A stretch of 64,000 nt of DNA. It comes from Oceanitalea sp047302425 (GTDB lineage: Bacteria; Actinomycetota; Actinomycetes; Actinomycetales; Actinomycetaceae). This document shows positions 8,831 through 17,202 of the stretch, one piece after another. The stretch is from assembly GCF_047302425.1 (NCBI RefSeq), contig NZ_CP154855.1, positions 1,178,001 through 1,242,000 of the forward strand, given 5' to 3'. The number at the start of each line of letters is the position of its first letter. Position 1 is the first letter of the stretch. Under the pieces are notes generated by a model. That model worked only from the letters and a program-made list of their open reading frames with translations. It was not told where the DNA came from and searched no databases. The position numbers were made by a program, and so were the translations under genes.

Positions 8831-8922
8831 GGATCCCGCCACAACCGCGACCGGGAGGCCGCGACACGCCGCGCTCGGGCGCGGCCCGCTCGGCGTGTCG
8901 GCGCCCTTTGTGGCGGGATCCT
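8831..8922. terminator. Nested inverted repeat between convergent genes
   Basis: GGATCCCGCCACAA (8831-8844) is mirrored by TTGTGGCGGGATCC (8909-8922). Inside it a second pair, CGACACGCCG and CGGCGTGTCG, forms an inner stem. The element lies between the 3' ends of the PH-domain operon and the FAD-protein gene and ends six bases before the latter's stop codon. A bidirectional terminator is likely; no T-run is present. Confidence 0.55.
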
Positions 8923-8927
8923 GACGG

Positions 8928-10952
8928 TCAGGCCACGGGCAGCGCCTCGCGGGTGAGGGCGAGCACCTGCGCGGCCGCCCGGTCGGCGCCGGCGATGAGC
9001 GGGGACGGGACGCCCGGCGTCGCGCCGATCGCCGAGCCCGGCTGGACGTCACCGGCCGGGATACCGATGACGACCACGCGCGGGTCCGGCCGGCCGGCGG
9101 CGTCGAGGAGGTGGAAGTCCTCCGGTGTGACGTCGATGGTCCGGGCCGCCGCCACGGAGCCGTCGGGGCCGCTGCGTGCGTGGAGGCGGGCGCGGCCCGA
9201 GTCGAGCAGCGAGCGGAGCAGGGGGTCGTCGGTGACGTCCACGTGCCCCTTGGACATGCGGGTCTCGACGAAGGCGCGCGTCCGGTGCTCGCGGCCGATC
9301 ACCTGGGAGCGGGCGACGAAGCGGCCCCGCTCCACGGTGACCGCGAGCCCCTCGCCGAGCAGCTCGACCACCCCGGCCCGCACAAGGGCGAGCAGCTGCG
9401 CCGTGCGCTTCGGCGGTGGGCCGGAGGCGAGCGCGAGCCCGAGCGTGCCGAACCAGCCGTTGACGTCGCGCACCCCCGATGCCGGGTGGATCGCCCCCGC
9501 CCGCACGAGCCCGGCGACCTGCCCCCGCAGCACCGCCATCGCGCGGTTGACCTCGGCGCGCGGGCTGGCCAGCGGCCGGGTGATCGACTCGTGCTCCGCG
9601 GCGAGCCAGCGCTCGGTCCACGCCCGCCACTGCTCGGGTGAGGGCAGGCGGACGTCGGGCCGGTCGAGGCGGGTGACGTCCAGGTGGCGGGTGGGGTCGA
9701 CGACGACGTCGCGGACGATGCCGGCGAGCTCGGTGACGTCCGCGGCCGCGACCCGGGCGAGCAGGGCGGCGGGGAGCTCGCCGTCCTCGGCGGTCGGGAT
9801 GGTGGCGGGGTGGTGCCGGGCCAGGACGCCGAGATGGGCGACGACGAGCTCCCGCGCGAGCTGCGGCCAGACGTCGCGGGTGAAGTCCTGGTCCGGCACG
9901 GCCGCCGCGGCGGCGAACCACTCGCGGGTGGCCAGGCGCGGGGTGTAGCGCGGCGGCAGGCCGCCGTACCAGGACTTCGAGCGGTAGGGCAGGCCGCGGC
10001 GCGAGCCGACGAGCAGCCGCGGCTCGCGGCCCGAGGGTAGGTAGGTGAGGTCGAAGGGCGAGTCGCCGGCGACGAAGCGCCCGCCGCGTCCGGCGGTGAG
10101 GAGGGCGACGACGTCGAAGAAGTTCGCGCCCAGCCCCGCGACGACGACGTCCTCGCCCGCCGGCACGACGTCCCAGTCCCGCTCGGCCGGCATCCCCGGC
10201 TCGACGTAGACGAGCCCGTGGTCCTCCGCGGCGGCGACGCGCTCCGCCGTCTCCCGCGAGCGCTGGGCCTGGACCATCCCCTGTGCGAGCACGACGGCGG
10301 GCGCGGTGTAGGCGCGCCCGTCCGCCAGCCGCACCACCCGGGCCGACTTCGCACCGTCCGCCGGCTCGATGTCGACGACGGTGCCCACGACCGCTGTCAG
10401 CTCCACGCCGCCGCGGGCGAGGACCGCCTCGAGCTGCTCGCGGAAGTAGACGCCCTGCAGGCGCCTGGTCGGGTAGGACCACGGCTGGACCAGCTCGGCC
10501 TCGTCGGCGACCCAGTCCGGCCGAGGGCCGGCGCTCCAGCCGGCTGACGACGGCGCCGTCGTGCGCGGAGTGCCCGCGACCACGTCGCGGGCCCACACGA
10601 CGAGGTCCGGCCCGGGCGTCACCGGCCCGTCCATCGGGGTGGAGTCGTCGGGGTAGATCGTCGTGTGGGCGCTGTAGGTGTTGTTGAGGAGCTGGGGGCT
10701 CTGGTCGGTGCGCCAGGTGGCACCGGCGCCGACCTCGAAGCGGTCGACGACGACGACGCGCAGCGGCCGCTCCGGCGTGCCGCGGGCGGTGAGCCGCTCG
10801 ATGACGGACACGGCACGCGGGCCGCCGCCGACGATGACGAGGTCGACAACTGCACTCTCGGCGATAACTGTGCTGTCGGCGATAACTGTGCTGTCGGCGG
10901 TAACTGTGCTGTCGGCGGGGAGGGGGGTCGGGTTGGGGAGGGGCGGGGTCAT
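8928..10952 (-). CDS. FAD/NAD(P)-binding protein, last gene of CMD-ABC operon
   Basis: The 674-residue protein begins with a Pro-rich stretch and a repetitive peptide (residues 13-35, repeats of ADSTV) encoded by an 18-bp tandem repeat. The dinucleotide site DLVIVGGGPRA (38-47) follows, then VVVDRFEVGAGATWR and a long domain typical of the FAD-NAD(P)-binding family (Pfam 13454 type) that includes flavoproteins with no assigned substrate. ATG at 10952 is the only credible start and overlaps the ATPase stop (ATGA). As the fifth gene of a coupled operon with a peroxidase-like protein and an iron/cobalamin-type importer, it may process the imported ligand. That role is inference. Confidence 0.8.
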   Translation of the reverse strand: MTPPLPNPTPLPADSTVTADSTVIADSTVIAESAVVDLVIVGGGPRAVSVIERLTARGTPERPLRVVVVDRFEVGAGATWRTDQSPQLLNNTYSAHTTIYPDDSTPMDGPVTPGPDLVVWARDVVAGTPRTTAPSSAGWSAGPRPDWVADEAELVQPWSYPTRRLQGVYFREQLEAVLARGGVELTAVVGTVVDIEPADGAKSARVVRLADGRAYTAPAVVLAQGMVQAQRSRETAERVAAAEDHGLVYVEPGMPAERDWDVVPAGEDVVVAGLGANFFDVVALLTAGRGGRFVAGDSPFDLTYLPSGREPRLLVGSRRGLPYRSKSWYGGLPPRYTPRLATREWFAAAAAVPDQDFTRDVWPQLARELVVAHLGVLARHHPATIPTAEDGELPAALLARVAAADVTELAGIVRDVVVDPTRHLDVTRLDRPDVRLPSPEQWRAWTERWLAAEHESITRPLASPRAEVNRAMAVLRGQVAGLVRAGAIHPASGVRDVNGWFGTLGLALASGPPPKRTAQLLALVRAGVVELLGEGLAVTVERGRFVARSQVIGREHRTRAFVETRMSKGHVDVTDDPLLRSLLDSGRARLHARSGPDGSVAAARTIDVTPEDFHLLDAAGRPDPRVVVIGIPAGDVQPGSAIGATPGVPSPLIAGADRAAAQVLALTREALPVA
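10844..10915. repeat. Four tandem 18-bp units inside a coding region
   Basis: Units start at 10844, 10862, 10880 and 10898. The central form is CGATAACTGTGCTGTCGG; the first is diverged and the last reads CGGTAACTGTGCTGTCGG. The array encodes residues 13-35 of the FAD protein. The same unit recurs at 56383-56472 and, inverted, at 53989-54024. Confidence 0.9.
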
Positions 10953-11791
10953 GAGAGGGAGTCCTTCGCGAGGACGGGGCGGACCTGGGTCTGGCCGTCG
11001 TCGTGGAGGACCTCGACGGGCAGGCCGTAGACCTCGCCGAGGAGCGCGGCGTCGTAGGCCTCGGCGGCCGGACCGTCGGCCACGAGCCGCCCGCCGCTGA
11101 GCAGCACGACCTGCTGGCAGAAGGTCGCCGCGTGGTTGAGGTCGTGGATCGCGATGAGCGCCGCGACCCCCTCCTCCCGCGCCACCTGCCGCACGATCTG
11201 CAGCGTCTCGACCTGGTAGCGCAGGTCGAGGGCGGAGGTCGGCTCGTCGAGGAGCAGCACCCGCGGCCGCTGGGCCAGGGCCCGGGCGATGAGCACGCGC
11301 TGGGCCTGCCCGCCGGACATGTCCGAGAGCCGCCGTTCGGCGAGCTCGGCCAGCCCGAGTCGCGCGATCGCGTCCTCGACCACCGCGAGGTCCTCGGCCG
11401 AGGGCCGCATCCCCATGTGCGGCGTGCGCCCCAGCGTCACGGCCTCGCGGACGGTGAGCTCGAAGGGCACCTCGCTCGACTGCGGCACGTACGCGACGAC
11501 CTTGGCCCGCTCGCGCGGCTTCATCGACAGCAGGTCGCGCTCGCCGAGCCGCACCGATCCCTGCCTCGTGCGCAGCACGCCGGCAAGGATCTTCGTCAGC
11601 GTCGACTTGCCCGACCCGTTGGGCCCGAGCAGCGCGCACACGGTGCCGGCCGCGACGTCGAGGTCGATCCCGCGCAGCACCCGGTGCTTGCCGTAGGCGA
11701 ACTCGACGTCGCGGATGCTCAGCCCCGCGGGCGGTGCACCTGCCGGCGACGTCGCGCGCGCCGTCGTCGTCCTGTCCTGGACTGCAGTCAC
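10949..11791 (-). CDS. FecE-type ABC transporter ATP-binding protein
   Basis: The 280-residue ATPase shows Walker A GPNGSGKS (56-63), Q-loop VPQSSEVPF, signature LSDMSGGQAQR and Walker B VLLLDEPTSALD, in the style of iron-siderophore, haem and cobalamin importers. It would power the adjacent FecCD-type permease. The GTG start overlaps the permease stop and its own stop overlaps the FAD-protein ATG. A short alanine/threonine-rich N-terminal extension precedes the ATPase fold. Confidence 0.93.
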   Translation of the reverse strand: MTAVQDRTTTARATSPAGAPPAGLSIRDVEFAYGKHRVLRGIDLDVAAGTVCALLGPNGSGKSTLTKILAGVLRTRQGSVRLGERDLLSMKPRERAKVVAYVPQSSEVPFELTVREAVTLGRTPHMGMRPSAEDLAVVEDAIARLGLAELAERRLSDMSGGQAQRVLIARALAQRPRVLLLDEPTSALDLRYQVETLQIVRQVAREEGVAALIAIHDLNHAATFCQQVVLLSGGRLVADGPAAEAYDAALLGEVYGLPVEVLHDDGQTQVRPVLAKDSLS

Positions 11792-12909
11792 TTCGAGGCC
11801 CTCCGCGTCATGATGAGGTAGATGAAGACGGGCGCGCCGAGCATCGCGACGACGATCCCCACGGGCACGACCGACGGCGCCACCACGGTCCGCCCGATCG
11901 TGTCCGCCGCGACGAGGAGCACGCCGCCGGACAGCGCCGACATCGGCAGCAGGTACTGGTGGTTGGCGCCGATGATGAGCCGCGCGATGTGCGGCCCGAC
12001 GAGCCCGACGAAGCCGATGACCCCGCACAGCGAGACCGCGACCGAGGCGAGCAGCACGGACACGAGGATGAGCCCCACCCGCACGACGGTGACGTTGACG
12101 CCGAGGGAGCGGGCGGCGTCGTCGCCGGCGAAGGCGATCGCGTTCATGTCCTTGGCGAACCACAGGAGCAGCGGCAGGAGCACGACGACGACGGCGCCCA
12201 TGACCCGCACCTCGGTCCACGAGGCGTCGTTGACCGAGCCGAGGGTCCAGCGCACGATCGCCTGGAGGGTGTTCTCGTTGGCGAGGTACTGCAGGCCCGC
12301 GGTCAGCGCCTCGAAGAGCTGGGTGACGGCGATGCCGAGGAGCAGCAGGGTCGCCACCGCCATCTTGCGCGCCGAGGCGAGGCCCAGGACGAGCATCGTC
12401 ACGACGCCCGCGCAGGCGAGCGCGGCGAGGATGACGAGCGGGTTGGACGAGGCGACCCCACCGCCGCCCAGGAGGATCGCCAGCGACGCGCCGAAGGCCG
12501 CCGCCGGGGAGACACCGAGGGTGAAGGGGCTGACGAGCGGGTTGCGCAGCAGCCCCTGCATGACGGCGCCGGCCACCGACAGCGCCGCACCCGCGGCGAG
12601 CGCGAGAAGCGCGCGCGGCAGGCGCAGGTCGGCGACGATCCCGTAGGCCGAGGCGAACTCGGGCTCGATCGTCCCACCCGCGACCCGCAGCCAGAGGATG
12701 CGCATGGCGTCGGCGAAGGTGACCCCGGAGGTGCCCACCGCCGTCGAGCCCGCGACGACGACGACGGTGAGCACCGCCGACGCGACGAGCACGAGCAGCC
12801 GGTGGTTGCCCAGCGCCCGCCGCAGGCCGGGGCGACCGCCGTCGGCAGCCGCGTTCTCGGCGGGAGGGGTGCTGCCGGCGGCCGGGCGGGTGGTCGTCGG
12901 TGCGGTCAC
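11788..12909 (-). CDS. FecCD-type ABC transporter permease
   Basis: This 373-residue membrane protein has about ten hydrophobic segments and the family signatures RLPRALLALAAGAALSVAGAVMQGLLRNPLVSP-like sequence near residue 100 and GFVGLVGPHIAR near the end. BtuC/FecCD permeases import chelated metals and corrinoids. A single permease gene implies a homodimer. GTG start at 12909 overlaps the upstream substrate-binding gene (GTGA) and its own stop overlaps the ATPase start. Confidence 0.93.
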   Translation of the reverse strand: MTAPTTTRPAAGSTPPAENAAADGGRPGLRRALGNHRLLVLVASAVLTVVVVAGSTAVGTSGVTFADAMRILWLRVAGGTIEPEFASAYGIVADLRLPRALLALAAGAALSVAGAVMQGLLRNPLVSPFTLGVSPAAAFGASLAILLGGGGVASSNPLVILAALACAGVVTMLVLGLASARKMAVATLLLLGIAVTQLFEALTAGLQYLANENTLQAIVRWTLGSVNDASWTEVRVMGAVVVVLLPLLLWFAKDMNAIAFAGDDAARSLGVNVTVVRVGLILVSVLLASVAVSLCGVIGFVGLVGPHIARLIIGANHQYLLPMSALSGGVLLVAADTIGRTVVAPSVVPVGIVVAMLGAPVFIYLIMTRRASK

Positions 12910-13991
12910 TGCGCGACCCCGACGGTGACGTAGGCGTCCTCGCCCGCGAAGTCGGTCACGCCCTGGAACTCGGTGGCCCAGCGCTCGAGGTAGCCGGCCG
13001 GGTCGAGGTCGGCCGTCGCCTCGGGGTGCAGCCAGGTGGCGAGGTAGGCGGTGGCGATCGCCTTGGCGAGTCCCGACGTCGCCCACCCGTTGGCGACGTA
13101 GACCTCACCGTTCTCGACGGCGCTGATCCCGGACCAGCCCGGCCGCGCGGGGATCCCCGCGACGATCTCGCCGACCTCGTCGGCCGTGTAGGGCTCGGCC
13201 GAGGGCGGCTGCTCGTGGACGATGACGGCCGGGTCGCGCTCGACGACGGCGGCCGGGTCCACGGTGATCTCGTGCTGGGCGTCGCCGCCGGTGATGTCGC
13301 CGAAGACGTTCGTGCCGCCGGCGCCGGTGATGACCTGGTCGAAGCCGGAGCCGGGCAGCGCGGTGATGTAGGGCTGGTCGGTCTCCCAGTAGACCGGGAC
13401 CGGCTCGAGGCCCGCGACGGCGTCGTCGACGGCGGTGACGATCTCCTCGTGGAAGTCCTTGACCGCCTGGGCGCCCTCGGGCTCGGCGAAGACCTCACCG
13501 AGGATGTCGATCGTCTCGTCGAAGACGTCGACGTCCCACGAGGTGACGACGACGACCGGGATGTCGAACTCCGCGAGCCGCTCGGAGGCCTCCTGCCAGG
13601 CGCCGTTGCGGGGGATGATCGCGACGTCGGGGTCGAGCGCGACGATCGCCTCGTAGTTGAGCTCGCCGATGCTCTCGCCGACGATGTCGTCCTCGGTGAG
13701 CCCGAGGTAGGGCGCGCGCTGGACGGTGCCGCGGTCGACGCCGACGACGCGGTCGCCCGCGCCGATCGCCTCGACGAACTCGTTGTTGTACGACAGGGCG
13801 ACGACGGCGCGCTCGACGGGGCCCTCGATCGTCACCTCGCGGTCCTGGTCGTCGACGACGGTGATCTCGCCGGCCGTGGCGTCCGTGGCGGCGTCGCCGG
13901 CCTCGGTCTCGGCGACCTCGACCTGGCCGCAGGCCGCGAGCGTGAGGGCCGAGGCGGCGAGGACGGCGGCGGTACGGGTGGTGCGGGTCAT
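12906..13991 (-). CDS. FecB/FepB-type substrate-binding lipoprotein
   Basis: The 361-residue protein has a lipoprotein signal with acylated C21 (LTLAAC), then the class III metal-chelate binding fold: ITVVDDQDREVTIEGPVERAVVAL, ALDPDVAIIPR and a C-terminal WATSGLAKAIATAYLATWLHP segment. It would deliver a chelated metal or other hydrophobic cofactor to the adjacent permease. The ligand is not evident, and the cysteine-dependent leader upstream of the operon leaves open a sulfur-containing ligand. It overlaps both neighbours by 4 bases. Confidence 0.92.
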   Translation of the reverse strand: MTRTTRTAAVLAASALTLAACGQVEVAETEAGDAATDATAGEITVVDDQDREVTIEGPVERAVVALSYNNEFVEAIGAGDRVVGVDRGTVQRAPYLGLTEDDIVGESIGELNYEAIVALDPDVAIIPRNGAWQEASERLAEFDIPVVVVTSWDVDVFDETIDILGEVFAEPEGAQAVKDFHEEIVTAVDDAVAGLEPVPVYWETDQPYITALPGSGFDQVITGAGGTNVFGDITGGDAQHEITVDPAAVVERDPAVIVHEQPPSAEPYTADEVGEIVAGIPARPGWSGISAVENGEVYVANGWATSGLAKAIATAYLATWLHPEATADLDPAGYLERWATEFQGVTDFAGEDAYVTVGVAQ

Positions 13992-15160
13992 CGGGTCTCT
14001 CCGGTGGTGGTGGGGGTGTCGGCAGGGAGGTGGGGCTCGCCGAGGGTGAGCATGAGGCGGTTGGCCCAGGAGAAGAAGGCGACCGAGGCGACGAGGTCGA
14101 CGAGCTCGAGCGACTCCAGCCCGAGCCCCCGCAGCCGGGCCACGTGCGCGGCGGTGGCGCGGGAGGGCGAGGCGGCCAGCGCGGCGGCGAGGTCGACGAC
14201 CGCCGCCCAGCGCTCGTCCTGCCCGGCGCTCAGCGCGGACAGGTCGGTCGGCGCCCAGCCGGGGCCGCGCGGGACGTCGGCGGCGAGGAGGCGGTCGACG
14301 TCGTCGGGGCGCCTGCTCAGCTGCGCGGCCTTCCGGGCGTGGACCGAGGCGCAGAAGATGCAGTCGTTGACCTTGCTCGTCACTGCGGCGGCGAGCTCGC
14401 GCTCGGCCCGCGGCAGGCCGACCCGGGTGAGGAAGACGGCGTGGTCGATCTGGGTGCGGGCGGCGAGCACGCCGGTCTGCCGCGCCAGCAGGCGGAAGTA
14501 GGCGCCGTCGCTCTTGCCGGCGAAGGCCGCGCGGTGCTCCTCGGTCAGCTCCTCCGCCGGGATCGGGTCCACCCAGGGCAGCCAGCCGAGCAGCTCGCGG
14601 GTGTACTCGCGCGGCACGGGCAGGCCGTTGGGGGCGACGTCGGGCGCGTACTTGGCGCGCGAGGGCAGCTCGGGCGCCGGTGCCGCAGGGGCGGCGTCGT
14701 CGTGGCCGGCGAGGAGGCGCAGGCCGGTGACCAGGCGCGCCTCGTAGGCGGTGACGGCGACGACCTGGGAGAGGAGGACGATGCCGTCGGCGTCGAGGCC
14801 CACGGCACCGAGCGCGGCGACGTCGGCCGGGGTGACGAGCGCGGGCGCGAGGGACAGCAGGTCGGCGTGGCGCACGAGGGCGGCGACGGACTCGTCGGCG
14901 GTGGCGGCCGTGAGGTCGACGGGGTCGTGGCGGCGGTGCTCCTCGGCCAGCCGCGGGGCGCCGTGCTGCTCGGCCACGCGCGCGGCCAGCGCCCGGCGCA
15001 GGGCGGGGGACAGGCGCCCCGGGTCGGTGAAGAGGTGGTCGTGGGCGGCCTGGGTGTGGCGGACGACCTCGGGCTTGGCCAGGCGCGCGGCGGCCGTGGC
15101 GGGGTCGAGCTCGGCGAGGGCGCCGACGAGGTCGGCGGTGGGCAGGTGGGTGGTGGTCAC
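13988..15160 (-). CDS. CMD-domain/alkylhydroperoxidase-like fusion (Avi_7170 + Avi_7169 type)
   Basis: The 390-residue protein joins two carboxymuconolactone-decarboxylase (AhpD-like) modules. The N-terminal half (about 1-155) lacks a CxxC. The C-terminal half (about 170-385) has the redox motif C267-I-F-C270 followed by H274 (DCIFCASVHARKA). The two halves correspond to what I recall as the separate CMD Avi_7170 and peroxidase Avi_7169 families, here fused. AhpD-like proteins reduce peroxides using the vicinal cysteines. The GTG start has GGAG seven bases upstream. It is first in a five-gene overlapped operon and sits behind a poly-Cys leader peptide. Confidence 0.85.
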   Translation of the reverse strand: MTTTHLPTADLVGALAELDPATAAARLAKPEVVRHTQAAHDHLFTDPGRLSPALRRALAARVAEQHGAPRLAEEHRRHDPVDLTAATADESVAALVRHADLLSLAPALVTPADVAALGAVGLDADGIVLLSQVVAVTAYEARLVTGLRLLAGHDDAAPAAPAPELPSRAKYAPDVAPNGLPVPREYTRELLGWLPWVDPIPAEELTEEHRAAFAGKSDGAYFRLLARQTGVLAARTQIDHAVFLTRVGLPRAERELAAAVTSKVNDCIFCASVHARKAAQLSRRPDDVDRLLAADVPRGPGWAPTDLSALSAGQDERWAAVVDLAAALAASPSRATAAHVARLRGLGLESLELVDLVASVAFFSWANRLMLTLGEPHLPADTPTTTGETR

Positions 15161-15211
15161 GAGTGCTCCAGGTGGGTGCGCGGCAGTGCCGCAGCAGCGG
15201 GTGGCGTGCGT

Positions 15212-15275
15212 GAGGTCGCACCGTCTGCTCGTCCGGAGGTGCGCGAAAGTGCGACCTCAGGAGGCAAGGTGCGAC
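15212..15275 (-). promoter_or_regulatory. Possible attenuator: competing GTCGCAC arms downstream of Cys leader
   Basis: On the minus-strand transcript GAGGTCGCAC (15258-15249) pairs perfectly over 10 bases with GTGCGACCTC (15221-15212), with a 27-nt loop. A second upstream copy, GTCGCACC (15275-15268), could compete for the same 3' arm. The structure lies after the leader-peptide stop (15348) and about 50 bases before the first structural gene (start 15160), where an attenuator would be expected. Folding has not been computed. Confidence 0.5.
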
Positions 15276-15347
15276 GCCTGCGCCGGGGACGTTCGCGGCG
15301 GGCACGGGGAGGCGGGGGCGGGCTCAGCGGCCCGTGGGGTCAGCGCC

Positions 15348-15446
15348 TCAGGCGGGACAACAACACATGCACGCCACGGCGCGCAGACACATGGACACGG
15401 CGGTGCTCGGCGCGAGAGGCGGCCTGACACTCGTGTGCACGGTCAT
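15348..15446 (-). CDS. Poly-cysteine leader peptide (32 aa)
   Basis: A 33-codon frame reads from ATG (15446) to TGA (15348). A clear ribosome site (GGGGAAGGA) sits a few bases before the ATG. The peptide ends MCLRAVACMCCCPA, with Cys at 20, 26, 28, 29 and 30. Short ORFs ending in cysteine runs are known upstream of actinobacterial and mycobacterial operons, where ribosome stalling at Cys codons makes downstream expression respond to cysteine. Here the downstream unit is the CMD-ABC-FAD operon. The 500-base interval between the operon start and glpK otherwise holds only the hairpins listed. Confidence 0.75.
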   Translation of the reverse strand: MTVHTSVRPPLAPSTAVSMCLRAVACMCCCPA

Positions 15447-15599
15447 GGTGGTCCTTCCCCAGCTCGCGGCGGGCGCCGCGATCGTTCGGGCACGGCGTGT
15501 GCCCTCGACGCCGACGACGCTACGTCACGACGCTTGAATGTCCAACCACTGTGCCGGCCGGGTATCACCTGGTGGGACACACCCCCGCACGAACGCCGA

Positions 15600-15631
15600 G
15601 AGCCGGACTCCTCGGTGGAGGAGTCCGGCTC
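15600..15631 (-). terminator. Terminator hairpin after glpK
   Basis: GAGCCGGACTCCTC (15600-15613) and GAGGAGTCCGGCTC (15618-15631) form a perfect 14-bp stem with a 4-base loop, about 30 bases past the glpK stop. It is preceded by GCC and so carries the GCCGAGAGCC motif shared by hairpins near 43.5 and 62.5 kb. Confidence 0.75.
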
Positions 15632-15660
15632 TGGGCGCGGTGGGGCGGGGGAGTGTGGGG

Positions 15661-17175
15661 TCAGTCCACGTCCTCGTCGACCCAGTCGAAGGTCTTCGTC
15701 ACGGCCTTCTTCCAGTTGCGGTAGAGGCGCTCGCGCTCGGCCTCGTCCATCGACGGGGTCCAGCGCTTGTCCTCGCCCCAGTTGTCGACGACGTCCTGCT
15801 CACCGTTCCAGAAGCCGACGGCGATACCGGCCGCGTAGGCGGCGCCGAGCGCCGTCGTCTCGGTCACCTTGGGACGCACGACGTCGACGCCGAGGATGTC
15901 GGCCTGGAACTGCATGAGCTCCTCGTTGGCGACCATGCCGCCGTCGACCTTGAGCTCCTTGAGGTCGACGCCGGAGTCGGCGTTCATCGCGTCGACGACC
16001 TCGCGGGACTGGTAGGCGGTGGCCTCGAGCACGGCCCGCGCGATGTGGCCCTTGTTGACGTACCGGGTGAGCCCGACGAGCGCGCCGCGCGCGTCCGAGC
16101 GCCAGTACGGGGCGAAGAGCCCGGAGAACGCCGGGACGAAGTAGGCCCCTCCGTTGTCCTCGACCGTCGCGGCGAGCTTCTCGATCTCCGGGGCGTCCTT
16201 GATGATCCCGAGGTTGTCACGCAGCCACTGGACGAGGGAACCGGTGACGGCGATGGAGCCCTCGAGGCAGTAGACCTGCGGCTGGTCACCGATCTTGTAG
16301 CCCACCGTGGTGAGCAGGCCGTTCTCGCTGTGGACGAGCTCGGTGCCGGTGTTGAGGAGGAGGAAGTTGCCGGTGCCGTAGGTGTTCTTCGCGCTGCCGA
16401 CCTCGAAGGCCGCCTGCCCGAAGGTCGCCGCCTGCTGGTCACCGAGGATGCCGGAGATCGGCACACCGGGCACGAAGCCGCCCTCGCGGCCCTTGCCGTA
16501 CACCTCGGAGGAGGAGCGGATCTCGGGGAGCATCGACATCGGGATGCCCATGTCGCGGGCGATGTCCTCGTTCCACGTGAGCGAGTCGATGTTCATGAGC
16601 ATCGTGCGCGAGGCGTTGGTGACGTCGGTGACGTGGACGCCGCCGTTGGGGCCACCGGTCATGTTCCACAGCACCCACGTGTCGGTGGTGCCGAAGAGCA
16701 GCTCGCCGGCCTCCGCCTTCTCCCGGGCGCCGTCGACGTTGTCGAGGATCCACTTGACCTTCGGCCCGGCGAAGTACGTCGCGAGGGGCAGGCCCACGGT
16801 CTTCTTGTACTTCTCCGGGCCCTCGTCCCCGGCGAGCTCGTCGACGATCTTCTGGGTGCGGGTGTCCTGCCAGACGATCGCGTTGTAGACGGGCTTGCCC
16901 GTGCTCTTCTCCCACACGACGGTGGTCTCGCGCTGGTTGGTGATGCCGACGGCGGCGATGTCGCGGTGGGTGAGGTCGCCACGCGACAGGGCGATGCTCA
17001 CGACCTCGCGGACGTTGCGCCAGATCTCGACGGGATCGTGCTCGACCCAGCCGGCGCGCGGGAAGATCTGCTCGTGCTCCATCTGCCCGGTGGAGTGGAT
17101 GGTGCCCGCGTGGTCGAAGACGATTGCGCGGGAGCTGGTGGTGCCTTGGTCGATGGCGAGGACGTAGTCAGCCAT
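15661..17175 (-). CDS. glpK: Glycerol kinase
   Basis: The 504-residue FGGY-family kinase has the glycerol-kinase N terminus (AIDQGTTSSRAIVFDHAG), EHEQIFPRAGWVEHDP, the ATPase segment of mid-protein (FGQAAFEVGSAKNTYGTGNF) and LKVDGGMVANEELMQFQ near the C terminus. Length is that of bacterial GlpK. It phosphorylates glycerol to glycerol-3-phosphate in the cytoplasm. GAAAGGA precedes the ATG. It lies 27 bases after glpF in the glpD-glpF-glpK order, giving uptake, trapping and oxidation of glycerol. Confidence 0.97.
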   Translation of the reverse strand: MADYVLAIDQGTTSSRAIVFDHAGTIHSTGQMEHEQIFPRAGWVEHDPVEIWRNVREVVSIALSRGDLTHRDIAAVGITNQRETTVVWEKSTGKPVYNAIVWQDTRTQKIVDELAGDEGPEKYKKTVGLPLATYFAGPKVKWILDNVDGAREKAEAGELLFGTTDTWVLWNMTGGPNGGVHVTDVTNASRTMLMNIDSLTWNEDIARDMGIPMSMLPEIRSSSEVYGKGREGGFVPGVPISGILGDQQAATFGQAAFEVGSAKNTYGTGNFLLLNTGTELVHSENGLLTTVGYKIGDQPQVYCLEGSIAVTGSLVQWLRDNLGIIKDAPEIEKLAATVEDNGGAYFVPAFSGLFAPYWRSDARGALVGLTRYVNKGHIARAVLEATAYQSREVVDAMNADSGVDLKELKVDGGMVANEELMQFQADILGVDVVRPKVTETTALGAAYAAGIAVGFWNGEQDVVDNWGEDKRWTPSMDEAERERLYRNWKKAVTKTFDWVDEDVD

Positions 17176-17202
17176 GTCGGTCCTTTCGGTTGCCGGGGAG
17201 GG

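Noticed and set aside
15334..15537. Plus-strand 67-codon frame opposite the leader peptide
   Set aside because: No ribosome site or homology pattern; the minus strand holds a leader peptide with ribosome site and Cys run.
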